A DNA stretch of 64,000 nt from Chitinophagaceae bacterium (GCA_016787085.1 JAEUVJ010000075.1:1-64000), one strand, 5' to 3'. Shown: positions 43,711-55,942, counted from the first letter of the stretch. Notes: generated by a model from the letters alone, not told the origin. Made by a program: numbers and translations.

Positions 43711-44460
43711 TTAGAATTTTGAGAATTGATCCATGAATTCCTGCCTTTTACTTCTCGATATACTGATATTGGCGCCATCTTCCATAATAATATAACCGCC
43801 TTCACCTCTTACATATTTCTTTATGCGGTTGAGGTTAATGAGAAAAGAGTTATGAATACGGAAAAAATCAGGGCCACTCAGCGCTTCATCTATTTCCTTC
43901 AGTACTTTTGATACCAATATCTTTTTACCCCCGGCAAGCACTACACTCGTATAATTACTTTCTGCCTGGCAATAAAGGATGTCCTGTGTCGGAACGAAGA
44001 TCATCCCATCACCGGTTGTCAGGGCAATGCGTTGCACGGTTGACCTTGTCCCCTGTTTGATAGTTTGAAACAGCAATTCGATCTGCTCTTTTGATGGGGA
44101 AGACTTCTTTTCCTCCACTCTCCGTATCGTTTCTTTCAGGTCTTCAGGATCAACTGGCTTCAGCAGGTAGTTCAGGGCGCTGTACTTAAAGGCTTTGATG
44201 GCAAACTGGTCGTATGCTGTACAAAACACCACATCGAAGTCAAGTTTGTCAAACTGCTCAAGCATATCAAAGCCATTCATGTGCGGCATTTCTATGTCAA
44301 GAAATACGACATCCGGCTTGTATTTATTAATCGCTTCAATACCCTTGCTGGCAGCATTGCACATGGCTTCGATCTGTACCTGCGGGCAGTAGGTTTTCAG
44401 CAGCCATTCCATCATTTCGAGGCTGTTGCTTTCGTCATCAATCAGTACACATCGTATCAT
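43711..44460 (-). CDS. LytTR-family response regulator
   Basis: A 249-residue two-component regulator. The receiver domain (1-120) has the phospho-acceptor D55 in VVFLDIEMPHMNGFD and the conserved KP in YLLKPVDPEDL. The LytTR DNA-binding domain covers about 145-248 (VPTQDILYCQAESNYTSVVL, FFRIHNSFLINLNRIKKYVRGEGGYIIM). The start at 44460 (MIRCVLIDDE) is chosen because the longer frame adds an unconserved stretch. Partner kinase is the next gene upstream, 84 bp away. Confidence 0.93.
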   Translation of the reverse strand: MIRCVLIDDESNSLEMMEWLLKTYCPQVQIEAMCNAASKGIEAINKYKPDVVFLDIEMPHMNGFDMLEQFDKLDFDVVFCTAYDQFAIKAFKYSALNYLLKPVDPEDLKETIRRVEEKKSSPSKEQIELLFQTIKQGTRSTVQRIALTTGDGMIFVPTQDILYCQAESNYTSVVLAGGKKILVSKVLKEIDEALSGPDFFRIHNSFLINLNRIKKYVRGEGGYIIMEDGANISISRSKRQEFMDQFSKF

Positions 44461-44544
44461 AACAGTTGTTTTTAATTCTATCAATATTGAACAGTTAATC
44501 GCCAAACTGGTTATCCTGCACTCCGATTGACTATACACCACTCA

Positions 44545-47500
44545 CTACACCGGTATCTTCAGCACTACTTTCGTTCCTGCCGCTTCCTCATTACTATTTT
44601 GCATATCTATGATCTCCACGCTGGCATTCAACTCGGCATGCTTGTTCAATAGTCCCAGCCGGCTTTCTGTCAGTTGCATCCCCAGCGACTTTCGGGAAGT
44701 GGCTGTTTTGCTTTTCAACTCTTTGGCTTTTATCCGTCCTATTCCATTGTCTTCAATTATACACTGCAGCATTCCTTCACCGGCCATGCTCACCCGGATA
44801 TGCAGGTGCCCGTTTTGCTCTTTATGCAGCAACCCGTGCCAGATAGCATTTTCCACATAGGGTTGAATGATCAGCGGCGGTACTTCTATTGTATCCGTAC
44901 CTATGTTGCCTTCTATGTTTATTTCGTAGGTGAATTTCTTATCGAAGCGAAGCGCTTCCATTTCAATATAAAGCTTCAGTGCTTCCAGCTCGTTGGAGAG
45001 GATCACATTCTTGCTGTTGGAATTATCCAGTATCAGGCGCATCAACTTGGCAAACTTTGTCAGGTAAAGCGATGCCGTGGTCTGGTCGCTTTTAACGATA
45101 TACCGGTTAATTGAATTAAGACAATTGAAAATGAAATGCGGGTTCATCTGTGCCCGCAGTGCCTGCATTTCCACTTCCGTCATTTTCTGCTGTGTACTCA
45201 TCAGTATCATTTGCGCCTCCCGCTTTTCTTCTTCGGCCCTGGCCCTCACAATTTTATTGGCGCACAAGGAAGCAATTGTTGTGAGAATGGACAAATGCTT
45301 TTGAGTAAAGAACTTCTTTTTTGAGTGTTCGCAGTCGATCACGCCGAGCACTTTCCCGTCATATATGATCGGAACAGATATCTCTGATAGCCTGCGTTCA
45401 TCGTCCACGATATAGCGGGGATCTTTCGTTGTGTCGCTGATGATCTCTGCTCTGCCACTAAAAGCCACACTGCCTACAATGCCTTTTCCCATTTCTATCC
45501 CCATCGGGCGGGCCAGTTCAAATTCCCTTGGACTCTTCGGGCCATGCGCTGCCTTTTGCACCAGTATATTCTTTTCCTCATCCAGCAGATAGATGACACA
45601 ATCCTCAAAGTGCAGGCGGCCTATACAATTCTTCGCCACGTCCCATACAATACTTTCCTCCGTCTGATGCTCCGACATACTCGAAGCAAAATAACTGATC
45701 GCCTGCTCAGCCTCTATTTCCTCCCGTTGTTCATCAATTTTTCTGTTGCGATTGGAGATGATCCAATATACAAGACCTGTTACCAGGGCAATAGCTGCGC
45801 CTATGAACCACCATCGTTGCCACACCGGCGGTACGATGGTCAGCGGCACTTCATTGGAAGATGCCACCCAGTTAACGCCATCAAGGCTGGCTTTTACTTT
45901 GAAAACATAATTGCCTGCCGGCAGCGATGAGTAACGAATATGTCTTACATCATACCCTTTCTGCCAGTTCTTATCATATCCTTCCAGCTTGTATTGGTAT
46001 TGAATATTGCGGGAGCCACGCAGGTTGATGGCAGAAAAGCGAAATACAATACTGTTATCAGTATAACGAAGTGATAATGGGTCTGAGCCAGCAAGGAAAT
46101 AAGAGGAATCAGCAAGGTCGGCCTGGTAAATACTAACTTTTAATCCTACCGGACGGTTAACCAGCTGATCCGGATAAAAATAATTGACACCGCTACGGCT
46201 TCCCCAGAACAATTCGCCGTTGTTACCTTTCAGGTAACTGCCAAAGCGGAATCCTTCTGCGGTGAGTCCATAATTCTCATCAAAATACCGCATGCTGCCT
46301 GTTTCCGGGTCAAACCGTACCAGGCATTTTGTGTTGGCGATCCAGATCTTCCCCCTGTCATCCTGGAGCAGGCCTTCACAATAATCATATTTTAACCCGT
46401 TGGTCTTATTGTATGTCTTTATACTGTCTTTGAGAATAATACTGAACCCTCTCACCGTTCCCACATAAATATTTCCCTTTTTGTCCTGAAATATATTATT
46501 GCATTGATTAGAAGCCAATCCCTCCCTGGTTGTAAAATGATCCAGCCGGTTCGCTTTCCTGTCATAACGGTATAACCCATTTGAAGTAGCTATCCACATA
46601 TTAGTTTGTGCATCCTCAAAAACTGAATTGGCACGAAAGCCGGCAATAGTCTTGAGTACAGGATGATCCCTGAATGAACTGATCCTAAGCGTCGAGGCAG
46701 AAATAGTATATATGCCCCCGTTAGACGCCGCCCAGATATTTCCGTCGCTGGCAGCACACAGATCATAGACATAGTCGCTTTTTACCGCTACTCCCAGCGA
46801 AGTATCCCGGAATATCTTTTTGAATTGCCCGGTTGTCTCATTTAGTACTGCAATACCGTCGCCAAGAGCACTTACCCATTTACGCCCTTGTTTATCTATA
46901 CATACCGACCGTATCTCCAGACTTTGCGCACCGGTCCATGTCGGTTCCGAATAATAGTAAAAGAACCGGGCCTTGTTACTTTTTTTATCCCAGCTGATCA
47001 CTCTTTCCATGGCACCTATCCAGATCACACCCTCTTTATCTTCTGCCATCTCGCTGATATAACTGTCATAAAAATTTCCCTGCCCGTCACTAAAGATGCG
47101 GGTATAGCCTGCCGGCCGGCTGTAAATATTTGAGATGCTTACCCCTGCTGTATTAGAACCAACAACGATCTCTCCATTGCTACCTCCGAGTGAACGCCAG
47201 ATAATATTAGCCCCAATCGTATTGGGATTGATAGGATCATGTATGTAATTAGAGATATTACCTTCCCGGTCAATGATCGCCAGGCCCGCATAATCAGTGG
47301 CTACCAGCAGGCTGCCATTGATGGCCGGACGCACTTCTGTGATCGTAGAATTGATCTTTTTCTTATTCAATATGCTGGTGACCTGGTATTGTTTATTGAT
47401 CTTTTTTGTATTAATGTCCACAATCTGCACTACTCCATGCTGCAGCCCGATAGCCAGCTCATGATCACTATACCGGCATAAGCTGAATACCGCTGTAAAA

Positions 47501-48120
47501 GGTTGTTCATAAATAATTGTTTGCTTCGCATAATCCACGATCATCACCAGGCTGTCAGTAGCATAAATAGCCTGATTCTCACTGAAGGGTTCCGCATCGT
47601 GAAAGCGGGGATATTGCAGTTGCACAGGTATCCAGCTTATCCTTTCAAATTTTTTCTTTTGCTCATTAAAAAAATACTGGCCGAGGCTGGTGTACAATAC
47701 AGGGCCATACACCTTCGTATTCTGAATGGTCCTGCATACAAATTTTGAAACGGTATCGTTTAAAATGATCCTGTTGAATTTCCTGTTCTCATCTATCCAT
47801 GCTGCACCTTCATACGAACCCATCCATATCCTGTTGCGGTTGTCACACGTCAGGTGAATAAGGCTATTAGAAGGAATAGCCGGTTGTGTTTCTTTCTTAT
47901 AGGATGTGATTGTATAGCCGTCATACACATTCAGCCCGTCAATAGTACCGATCCACAGAAATCCTTTTTTGTCTATGACTACCGATTGCACATTGTTCTC
48001 TGAAAGTCCGTTCGCTGCATTCAGGTGATGAAATGATAATGACTGGCTTTTTGCCTTGATGAGGACAAAAAAACAGGCAGGAAAAACTAAACAGAGAACC
48101 TTATAACAGAGCTGTTTCAA
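44545..48120 (-). CDS. Propeller-sensing LytS-type histidine kinase with GAF domain
   Basis: A 1191-residue membrane sensor kinase. Signal/anchor at about 1-25; two periplasmic seven-bladed propellers of Reg_prop repeats (about 28-690, for example NNVQSVVIDKKGFLWIGTIDGLNVYD); Y_Y_Y domain about 690-765; one transmembrane helix about 768-788; GAF about 815-960; His_kinase with H995 in QMNPHFIFNC and a C-terminal HATPase (IEDNGIGRIKAKELK). The architecture is that of the hybrid sensors of Bacteroidota except that the output is a separate LytTR regulator (next gene) rather than an in-cis AraC domain. The ligand is unknown. Confidence 0.92.
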   Translation of the reverse strand: MKQLCYKVLCLVFPACFFVLIKAKSQSLSFHHLNAANGLSENNVQSVVIDKKGFLWIGTIDGLNVYDGYTITSYKKETQPAIPSNSLIHLTCDNRNRIWMGSYEGAAWIDENRKFNRIILNDTVSKFVCRTIQNTKVYGPVLYTSLGQYFFNEQKKKFERISWIPVQLQYPRFHDAEPFSENQAIYATDSLVMIVDYAKQTIIYEQPFTAVFSLCRYSDHELAIGLQHGVVQIVDINTKKINKQYQVTSILNKKKINSTITEVRPAINGSLLVATDYAGLAIIDREGNISNYIHDPINPNTIGANIIWRSLGGSNGEIVVGSNTAGVSISNIYSRPAGYTRIFSDGQGNFYDSYISEMAEDKEGVIWIGAMERVISWDKKSNKARFFYYYSEPTWTGAQSLEIRSVCIDKQGRKWVSALGDGIAVLNETTGQFKKIFRDTSLGVAVKSDYVYDLCAASDGNIWAASNGGIYTISASTLRISSFRDHPVLKTIAGFRANSVFEDAQTNMWIATSNGLYRYDRKANRLDHFTTREGLASNQCNNIFQDKKGNIYVGTVRGFSIILKDSIKTYNKTNGLKYDYCEGLLQDDRGKIWIANTKCLVRFDPETGSMRYFDENYGLTAEGFRFGSYLKGNNGELFWGSRSGVNYFYPDQLVNRPVGLKVSIYQADLADSSYFLAGSDPLSLRYTDNSIVFRFSAINLRGSRNIQYQYKLEGYDKNWQKGYDVRHIRYSSLPAGNYVFKVKASLDGVNWVASSNEVPLTIVPPVWQRWWFIGAAIALVTGLVYWIISNRNRKIDEQREEIEAEQAISYFASSMSEHQTEESIVWDVAKNCIGRLHFEDCVIYLLDEEKNILVQKAAHGPKSPREFELARPMGIEMGKGIVGSVAFSGRAEIISDTTKDPRYIVDDERRLSEISVPIIYDGKVLGVIDCEHSKKKFFTQKHLSILTTIASLCANKIVRARAEEEKREAQMILMSTQQKMTEVEMQALRAQMNPHFIFNCLNSINRYIVKSDQTTASLYLTKFAKLMRLILDNSNSKNVILSNELEALKLYIEMEALRFDKKFTYEINIEGNIGTDTIEVPPLIIQPYVENAIWHGLLHKEQNGHLHIRVSMAGEGMLQCIIEDNGIGRIKAKELKSKTATSRKSLGMQLTESRLGLLNKHAELNASVEIIDMQNSNEEAAGTKVVLKIPV

Positions 48121-48323
48121 GTGGTATATTTTGCTCTTTATAAAAATAGTTTATTCCGGCGGCTAAAGAGGCTGCGCCGAGTAAACTGCCAAAAGCCTGA
48201 GTATCTGACCTGTTTCCCGAGTGGCCGGTGATTTGCCCCTGCTATCTTTACGCTTTTAGAACCAGAATATTATTACTATTTTACCCTTATGGAAAAAGAA
48301 GCATTTTCTTACTTCCATGACCT

Positions 48324-50204
48324 ATGACCAAACCTATCAACATCGGCCGCCATACTATGCTTATGCTACTGCTGCTGTTTTGTCTGCCTGTATTTTCACA
48401 GACAAATATCAGCGGTGTGGTCAATACCTATTACGGCGTTACAGAAGTGATCCCTTCCAAAGCCTGTGTCAGGCTCAATACCGTTACCGGTCTGTCCAAT
48501 GGTGATAAAGCCATGCTGGTGCAAATGAAAGGGGTTACGATCAATACAACCAATACTGTTTCATTCGGAGATACTTCAGCCCTCAACAATGCCGGTAATT
48601 ATGAGATAGGTGATATCTGCTACATCAGAGGCGACTCTGTCTTCTTTGTTTATATGTTGTTGAATGCCTACGCAGCCGCAGATAAAGTACAGTTAGTACG
48701 AGTGCCCGAGTACGTTTCTGCGACAGTTGTGGATACATTAAAAGCTGCCCCCTGGAATAATACCACCGGTACAGGCGGTGTGCTGGCGATCTTTGTAGAG
48801 CAAGACCTGGTGCTGAATGCACCAGTGTATGGTGATACGTATGGCTATCGCGGTGGTGCGTATATTGTCAGCTCCGGCACTTGTAGTGATATTGCGCCGG
48901 CCAACGGGTATTACTATAGCGGAAGCGCTACCTCGCCGCAAAGCGGGTCATATAAAGGCGAAGGGGCTGCTGATGTAGCCGCCTCACAAAGTGGCGGCAG
49001 AGGAGCGCCGGCCAATGGAGGCGGAGGCGGTAATAACCACAATAACGGGGGAGCGGGTGGTGCAAATCTCACAGCAGGAGGCATTGGCGGCGGCAACTCG
49101 AGTACAACAGGCTGTACAGCTATGCGACAGGGTCTGGCAGGAAAAGCATTGAGTAGTCATAGCGGTAAAAAAATATTCATGGGCGGCGGAGGTGGTGCGG
49201 GTCATGTCAATAATAACCTGATCGCATCCAATGGTGGCGGGCATGGAGGCGGAATTGTTTTCATCAGGGCCAATAACATGACCGGGAACGGACATAAAAT
49301 ATCCGCTAACGGACAGGTGGGTGGTCCTGCACTATCTGATGGCGCATCCGGCGCCGGGGCAGGCGGTACTATTATCATGCATGTCAATAATTACATAGGG
49401 CCTGCTACGGTTGAAGCCATTGGCGGAACAGGAGGAACAGAGGATGATGGCGGTAATATCAGGCGCTGTTATGGAGCCGGAGGTGGCGGCAGCGGTGGAG
49501 TGATCTATTTTTCGGGAACAACACCTGCTATAACAGTTACTGTAACTGGCGGTGCCGCCGGATCAGAGCTTGGCCGTGATGCTTTGTGTTCACCAGCGGT
49601 CTTGCCTGGCGCAGGGGCCGTTGGACAAATCATTCCAAACTATACTTATTCCAGCTCATCCATATTGTCCAACAGCTACTGTTCCATTTTGCTGCCGGTT
49701 AATCTGGCCTTTTTCAAAGCCAGTTATGCTAACGGAAACGTATTACTGAAATGGAAAACCCTGCAGCCCGAAACCATTCAGTTTTTTTCCATAGAAAGAT
49801 CTCCTGACGGCAATAACTGGACGGCCGTATTCACCCGGGATGCCGTTGAGCAGATACATGATTACTCGCACATTGATCCGGCTCCGGCAACAGGTTACAA
49901 TTTTTACAGGATAAGAATAACCAAAAAGAACAATGCTGTTATTTATTCTTCTGTACAGAAAGTATATGTGCCAACAAAAAATGAAACCGTTCATATTTAC
50001 CCGAACCCAGCCGGCAACAGGATAACCATTACCGGCGTCCGTCACGGATCATCACTTAGTTTATTGGATATATCCGGAAAACTGGTCTTTCAAAAAAGAG
50101 TTATCACCAGCCAGCGCTCTGTTGTATTGGAACTGCCTCACCTGCCTTCGGGCGTCTATGTAATGATGGTTGATGGAACAGCCAAACAACTGGCTATCCA
50201 CTGA
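48324..50204 (+). CDS. Glycine-rich secreted protein with T9SS type A sorting domain
   Basis: A 626-residue surface or secreted protein. Signal peptide about 1-25 (ends FCLPVFSQ). A beta-rich N-terminal part (about 28-200) is followed by a strongly glycine- and asparagine-rich region (about 215-430, with runs like GAPANGGGGGNNHNNGGAGG). Then comes a fibronectin-like segment (FSIERSPDGNNWTAVF) and a T9SS C-terminal domain from about 553 (VHIYPNPAGNRITITG to MMVDGTAKQLAIH). Divergent from the sensor kinase, which may control it. Confidence 0.85.
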   Translation: MTKPINIGRHTMLMLLLLFCLPVFSQTNISGVVNTYYGVTEVIPSKACVRLNTVTGLSNGDKAMLVQMKGVTINTTNTVSFGDTSALNNAGNYEIGDICYIRGDSVFFVYMLLNAYAAADKVQLVRVPEYVSATVVDTLKAAPWNNTTGTGGVLAIFVEQDLVLNAPVYGDTYGYRGGAYIVSSGTCSDIAPANGYYYSGSATSPQSGSYKGEGAADVAASQSGGRGAPANGGGGGNNHNNGGAGGANLTAGGIGGGNSSTTGCTAMRQGLAGKALSSHSGKKIFMGGGGGAGHVNNNLIASNGGGHGGGIVFIRANNMTGNGHKISANGQVGGPALSDGASGAGAGGTIIMHVNNYIGPATVEAIGGTGGTEDDGGNIRRCYGAGGGGSGGVIYFSGTTPAITVTVTGGAAGSELGRDALCSPAVLPGAGAVGQIIPNYTYSSSSILSNSYCSILLPVNLAFFKASYANGNVLLKWKTLQPETIQFFSIERSPDGNNWTAVFTRDAVEQIHDYSHIDPAPATGYNFYRIRITKKNNAVIYSSVQKVYVPTKNETVHIYPNPAGNRITITGVRHGSSLSLLDISGKLVFQKRVITSQRSVVLELPHLPSGVYVMMVDGTAKQLAIH

Positions 50205-50288
50205 CAAACGGCGCTTACTCCATACCCAATACCCGGTATTGAAACAGGTCATACTCGTTACTACCTTTCATTTATTAAACTCAGTGTT

Positions 50289-51422
50289 ATGCGTTCTCTT
50301 CTGACTCTTGCTGGCTGGATACTCATCACGTCTGCTTATTCGCAAGCAACTGCCAATCCTGACCATTTTGCCAACGGCCTCAAAGCGATTGAGGCAAAGA
50401 ATTACACACAAGCCGCCGAACATTTCAAAAAAGCAGCAGAATTAAAACCTCAGCATGGCGAAGCATGGTATGAGCTTGGCTGGTGCTATAATGAGCTGGC
50501 CAGATATGAAGACGCCATCAAGGCCCTCAAAAATGCAAAGATCTGGTGGAAAGACCAGGCCAAAGTCTATTATGAATCCGGCTATGCCAATGACTATGGC
50601 GGAAAGACCGATGATGCGATCAAAGATTACAACAGGTGTATTGAACTTAGCAAGAACTATTCCGGTGCGTACCGGCAGCTGGGCAATATCTATTTTGATA
50701 TTGATAAGAACTATAAAAAAGCGCTGGAGTATTACAATCAGTATATCAATTACAGTCTGGAAAAGGACGTAACTGCCAAAACCTGGTACAAGAAGGGGTA
50801 CAGCGAGATCGAAGGGAATCAATTCGAAGATGCGCTGACATCTTTAAAGAAAGCGGTCGTTGCAGATGATAAATATGCAGCAGCCTATGATGAAATGGGA
50901 TACGCCTATTATAAACTGGGAAAAGCAGAAGACGCCATTGTGGCTTATACTGCCAGTCACCAGTTAAATCCCAAAAGCAGCGCTGCCTGCAATGGCCTTG
51001 GCGATATTTACCGTTATCTGAAAAAAAATACAGATGAAGCTTTGATCTGGTACAAAAAAGGAGTGGAAGTAAACCCCAAGAGCCAGAATTGCCAATATGG
51101 AGCCGGTTGGTGTCACAACGAAAAGGGCAGGTATGCCGAAGCCATTCCTTACCTGAAAAAAGCCATTGAGCTCAATGATAAATACACGGTAGCCTATACA
51201 GAATTGGGCTACGCCTACTATGCGTTGAAAAGATACGATGAAGCGCTGGCGGAACTGGATAAATCTGTGCGTTCAGCGGAAACAGCCGTAGCGCATTATT
51301 ATAAAGGGCTATGTTATATCGGCAAAAAGCAGAAAGAAGAAGCACAGAAAATGTATCAGAGATTAGTGGAGTTGAAATCACCTGATGCGGCGAACCTGCT
51401 GAACAAGATTAATGCTATGTAG
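50289..51422 (+). CDS. Exported tetratricopeptide repeat protein
   Basis: A 377-residue protein with a signal peptide (MRSLLTLAGWILITSAYSQA) and about ten consecutive TPR motifs of 34 residues, e.g. AEHFKKAAELKPQHGEAWYELGWCYNELARYEDAIKAL and YAAAYDEMGYAYYKLGKAEDAIVAY. TPR arrays bind partner proteins or peptides in multiprotein complexes. The periplasmic location suggests an envelope scaffold. A hairpin terminator follows. Confidence 0.87.
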   Translation: MRSLLTLAGWILITSAYSQATANPDHFANGLKAIEAKNYTQAAEHFKKAAELKPQHGEAWYELGWCYNELARYEDAIKALKNAKIWWKDQAKVYYESGYANDYGGKTDDAIKDYNRCIELSKNYSGAYRQLGNIYFDIDKNYKKALEYYNQYINYSLEKDVTAKTWYKKGYSEIEGNQFEDALTSLKKAVVADDKYAAAYDEMGYAYYKLGKAEDAIVAYTASHQLNPKSSAACNGLGDIYRYLKKNTDEALIWYKKGVEVNPKSQNCQYGAGWCHNEKGRYAEAIPYLKKAIELNDKYTVAYTELGYAYYALKRYDEALAELDKSVRSAETAVAHYYKGLCYIGKKQKEEAQKMYQRLVELKSPDAANLLNKINAM

Positions 51423-51442
51423 AAACTTATTTTAAAAGAAAA

Positions 51443-51464
51443 GCGCCGGTATTCAATCCGGCGC
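51443..51464. terminator. Bidirectional terminator between the TPR gene and typA
   Basis: Perfect 7-bp stem GCGCCGG/CCGGCGC with an 8-base loop between convergent genes; CTTTCTGTTTT follows on the plus strand and CTTTTCTTTT on the minus. Confidence 0.85.
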
Positions 51465-51495
51465 CTTTCTGTTTTAGCGATATATAAATATTTAT

Positions 51496-53310
<1,815 letters not shown>

Positions 53311-53329
53311 AAATTTTTCAAACGAGCGG

Positions 53330-53361
53330 CGAAGGTACGCTAATTCAGCGGGGGGAGCAAA
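53330..53361 (-). promoter_or_regulatory. Bacteroidota-type promoter of typA
   Basis: On the minus strand TTTG (53361-53358), 20 bases, then TACCTTCG (53337-53330), close to the TTG...TAnnTTTG consensus and 20 bp before the typA ATG. Confidence 0.55.
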
Positions 53362-53419
53362 TGAAAGGAGCAATTAATGAAGGGTTAATCATGTGCAAGC
53401 AGAGAATTGTATTAGTTTT

Positions 53420-54433
53420 ATGAAAACCAGCTATATGAAGATCGTCAAATGGTCCGCTTTTATACTTCTGATACTGATCATTATCTATTTTCTCGGACCA
53501 AAACCTTCTTCTCCAAAATATAGCAGGGACTTGCCCACCATGCCTTCGGATGCTGCATTACTGGAGAAATATGTCCGTGATCATGAGGCATTGTTCAAGC
53601 TTAAACCTGATAACGAGGCGAGGATCATCTGGTATAATGATTCCACCAAAGAAAAAACAGAATATGCGGTCGTTTACCTGCATGGGTTTTCCGCCAGCCA
53701 GGAAGAAGGCGATCCTGTTCATCTTGATTTTGCCCAAAAAACCGGATGCAATTTATTTTTATCAAGATTGGATGACCATGGAGTCAATACACAGGAACCG
53801 CTGCTGAATTTTACGGCTGAGGGCGTATGGAATTCAGCCAAAGAAGCGTATTCCATTGGCAGGCAACTGGGCAGAAAAGTAATTCTGATGGGAACTTCCA
53901 CCGGCGCTACGCTGGCACTAAAACTTGCGGCAGAGTACCCGGAAGTTGCCGCCCTTATCCTGCTTTCGCCCAACATTGCGATCAATGATGCCAATGCATG
54001 GCTGCTTAATAATCCATGGGGATTGCAGATTGCCCGCTTAGTAAAAGGCAGATACAATCATGCATCAGACACTTCTGCACTATATGCCAAATACTGGAAC
54101 TATCAATACCGGATGGAAGCAACTGTACAATTAGAAGAACTATTAGAAACCACCATGAAAGAATCCACCTTTCAGAAAATAAAACAACCTATACTGGTTT
54201 TATATTACTTCAAAGATGAAAAACACCAGGACCCTGTTGTCAAAGTATCGGCCATGAAAAGAATGTTTACTCAAATAGCTACCGAAGAAGGAAAGAAAAA
54301 AATGGTGGCGATACCCGGGGCCGGTGATCATGTTATCGGCTCTTATATCAAATCAAAAGATGTACCATCAGTACAAAAAGAGTGTGAAAAATTTGTCACG
54401 GAGATCCTGCAACTGCATACTGCCGGTCATTAA
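53420..54433 (+). CDS. Membrane-anchored alpha/beta hydrolase
   Basis: A 337-residue hydrolase with one N-terminal helix (about 7-23, VKWSAFILLILIIIYFLGPK), so it is anchored with the enzyme facing the periplasm. YAVVYLHGFSASQEEGD holds the oxyanion HG motif; the nucleophile Ser is in GTSTGAT; the catalytic His is probably in GAGDHVIGS. The start at 53420 is an ATG; the longer frame begins with GTG and is unconserved. Substrate unknown. Confidence 0.87.
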   Translation: MKTSYMKIVKWSAFILLILIIIYFLGPKPSSPKYSRDLPTMPSDAALLEKYVRDHEALFKLKPDNEARIIWYNDSTKEKTEYAVVYLHGFSASQEEGDPVHLDFAQKTGCNLFLSRLDDHGVNTQEPLLNFTAEGVWNSAKEAYSIGRQLGRKVILMGTSTGATLALKLAAEYPEVAALILLSPNIAINDANAWLLNNPWGLQIARLVKGRYNHASDTSALYAKYWNYQYRMEATVQLEELLETTMKESTFQKIKQPILVLYYFKDEKHQDPVVKVSAMKRMFTQIATEEGKKKMVAIPGAGDHVIGSYIKSKDVPSVQKECEKFVTEILQLHTAGH

Positions 54434-54515
54434 TGAAATTATAATTCTCCTGACTGCTTCATCAGCCGCTGCCTTATAGTAACTTTAAAGATCAATTCAT
54501 TAAAATACGTTTGCC

Positions 54516-55883
54516 ATGCCGCATACCTGGTCACGCCGCGAAGCGCTCAAAGCCCTGGGATTAGGCGCTGTTTCTTTGCCTCTTTCCTCCTGGGCCGTCA
54601 ATGAAAAGGGAGAAAAGATCATATTGCCCGATAACCCACAGCATAAACGCCTGGCAAAACCAGTTACCGCTATCACCTGCGGCGCCGGATCGAGAGGGAA
54701 TGTATATGGCAACTTTGCTGTTCAATACCCGGAACAACTGGATATTGTAGGTGTGGCCGAACCGATACCGGTCCGCAATGAACGTTATACAAAAAAACAC
54801 AATATCCCGGACGCTAACCGTTTCATAACATGGGAAGATGTTTTCAAGCGGCCAAAGTTTGCTGATGCCATCATTATATCTACACCGGATAACCTGCACT
54901 ATGGACCCTGCATGGAAGCATTGAAGATGGGATATGACGTGTTACTGGAAAAACCCATTTCCCCCAGTGAAAAAGAATGCCGGGAGATACTGGCATTGGC
55001 CAAAAAGAATAACCGTATTGTGGCGGTATGTCATGTGTTGCGCTATGCCCCCTATTTTATCAAACTGAAAGAACTGATGCACAATGGTTCGGTCGGGGAG
55101 GTCATCAGTATTCAGCATCTCGAGCCGATCATGCATGTGCATATGAGCCATTCGTATGTACGCGGCAACTGGCATAACAGTAAAGAAACCACTCCGATCA
55201 TCCTGGCCAAATCCTGTCATGACCTTGATATCCTGAAATGGATGCTGGATAAACATTGCAAAAGCATATCTGCATTCGGCGACCTGAAATGGTTCAGAAA
55301 AGAAAATGCGCCCGAAGGAAGTACTGAACGGTGTACCGGCGGGTGTAAAATTGAGCAGGAATGCCCTTACTCTGCTTTAAGGATCTATTACCGCAACAGG
55401 ACCTGGTTGCATCATTTCGATCTGCCGGAAGAAAAAGAAAAGCGGGGTGACGTGATCATGGATTACCTGAAAACAACCAACTACGGCAAATGTGTTTACC
55501 GGATGAATAATGACCAGCCCGATCACTACACCACCAATATTTTATTTGAGAACAATATCACCGCTGCTTTTTCGATGGAGGCTTTTACCGCCTATGAAGG
55601 AAGAAGAACAAGGGTAATGGGCAGCATGGGAGAGATCACAGGTGATATGACCACGTTCAAACATACCGATTTCCGTACGGGCAAAAGCACCGAATGGAAA
55701 CAGGAAAGCGATACGCACGGTGGTGGCGACTGGCGATTAGTAGCCGACTGGGTGCAGGCTGTATCACAGCAAAACCCTGCATTGCTTACTTCTACCATTG
55801 ATGCATCCATCGAAAGCCATGTGATGGGCTTTGCTGCAGAGAAAAGCCGCAAAGAGAAAATGATCGTGGATATTACAATGTAA
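54516..55883 (+). CDS. Tat-exported Gfo/Idh/MocA-family oxidoreductase
   Basis: A 455-residue NAD(P)-dependent dehydrogenase. The N-terminus MPHTWSRREALKALGLGAVS is a twin-arginine signal (R7-R8), placing the folded enzyme in the periplasm with bound cofactor. Rossmann part: TAITCGAGSRGNVYGNF and DAIIISTPDNLHYGPCMEALKMGYDVLLEKPIS, the latter with the conserved EKP. A Cys cluster (ERCTGGCKIEQECPYSA, about 269-285) is peculiar to this subgroup. TACGTTTG at 54506-54513 directly precedes the ATG. Substrate probably a sugar or inositol derivative. Confidence 0.9.
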   Translation: MPHTWSRREALKALGLGAVSLPLSSWAVNEKGEKIILPDNPQHKRLAKPVTAITCGAGSRGNVYGNFAVQYPEQLDIVGVAEPIPVRNERYTKKHNIPDANRFITWEDVFKRPKFADAIIISTPDNLHYGPCMEALKMGYDVLLEKPISPSEKECREILALAKKNNRIVAVCHVLRYAPYFIKLKELMHNGSVGEVISIQHLEPIMHVHMSHSYVRGNWHNSKETTPIILAKSCHDLDILKWMLDKHCKSISAFGDLKWFRKENAPEGSTERCTGGCKIEQECPYSALRIYYRNRTWLHHFDLPEEKEKRGDVIMDYLKTTNYGKCVYRMNNDQPDHYTTNILFENNITAAFSMEAFTAYEGRRTRVMGSMGEITGDMTTFKHTDFRTGKSTEWKQESDTHGGGDWRLVADWVQAVSQQNPALLTSTIDASIESHVMGFAAEKSRKEKMIVDITM

Positions 55884-55901
55884 CTAACCCGTCTTCATAC
55901 A

Positions 55902-55942
55902 GAAATGAAACTGTTGTCGTATGAAACAGTTTCATTTCTTTT
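55902..55942 (+). terminator. Strong terminator after the Gfo/Idh gene
   Basis: Perfect 14-bp stem GAAATGAAACTGTT/AACAGTTTCATTTC with a 9-base loop, followed by TTTTAGTTTT. It separates the oxidoreductase from fabH. Confidence 0.85.

Noticed and set aside
48900..49600. Glycine-rich stretch as a possible tandem DNA repeat or CRISPR-like array
   Set aside because: Repetition is at the amino-acid level only (Gly/Asn codons); no regular DNA repeat unit or spacers are seen.
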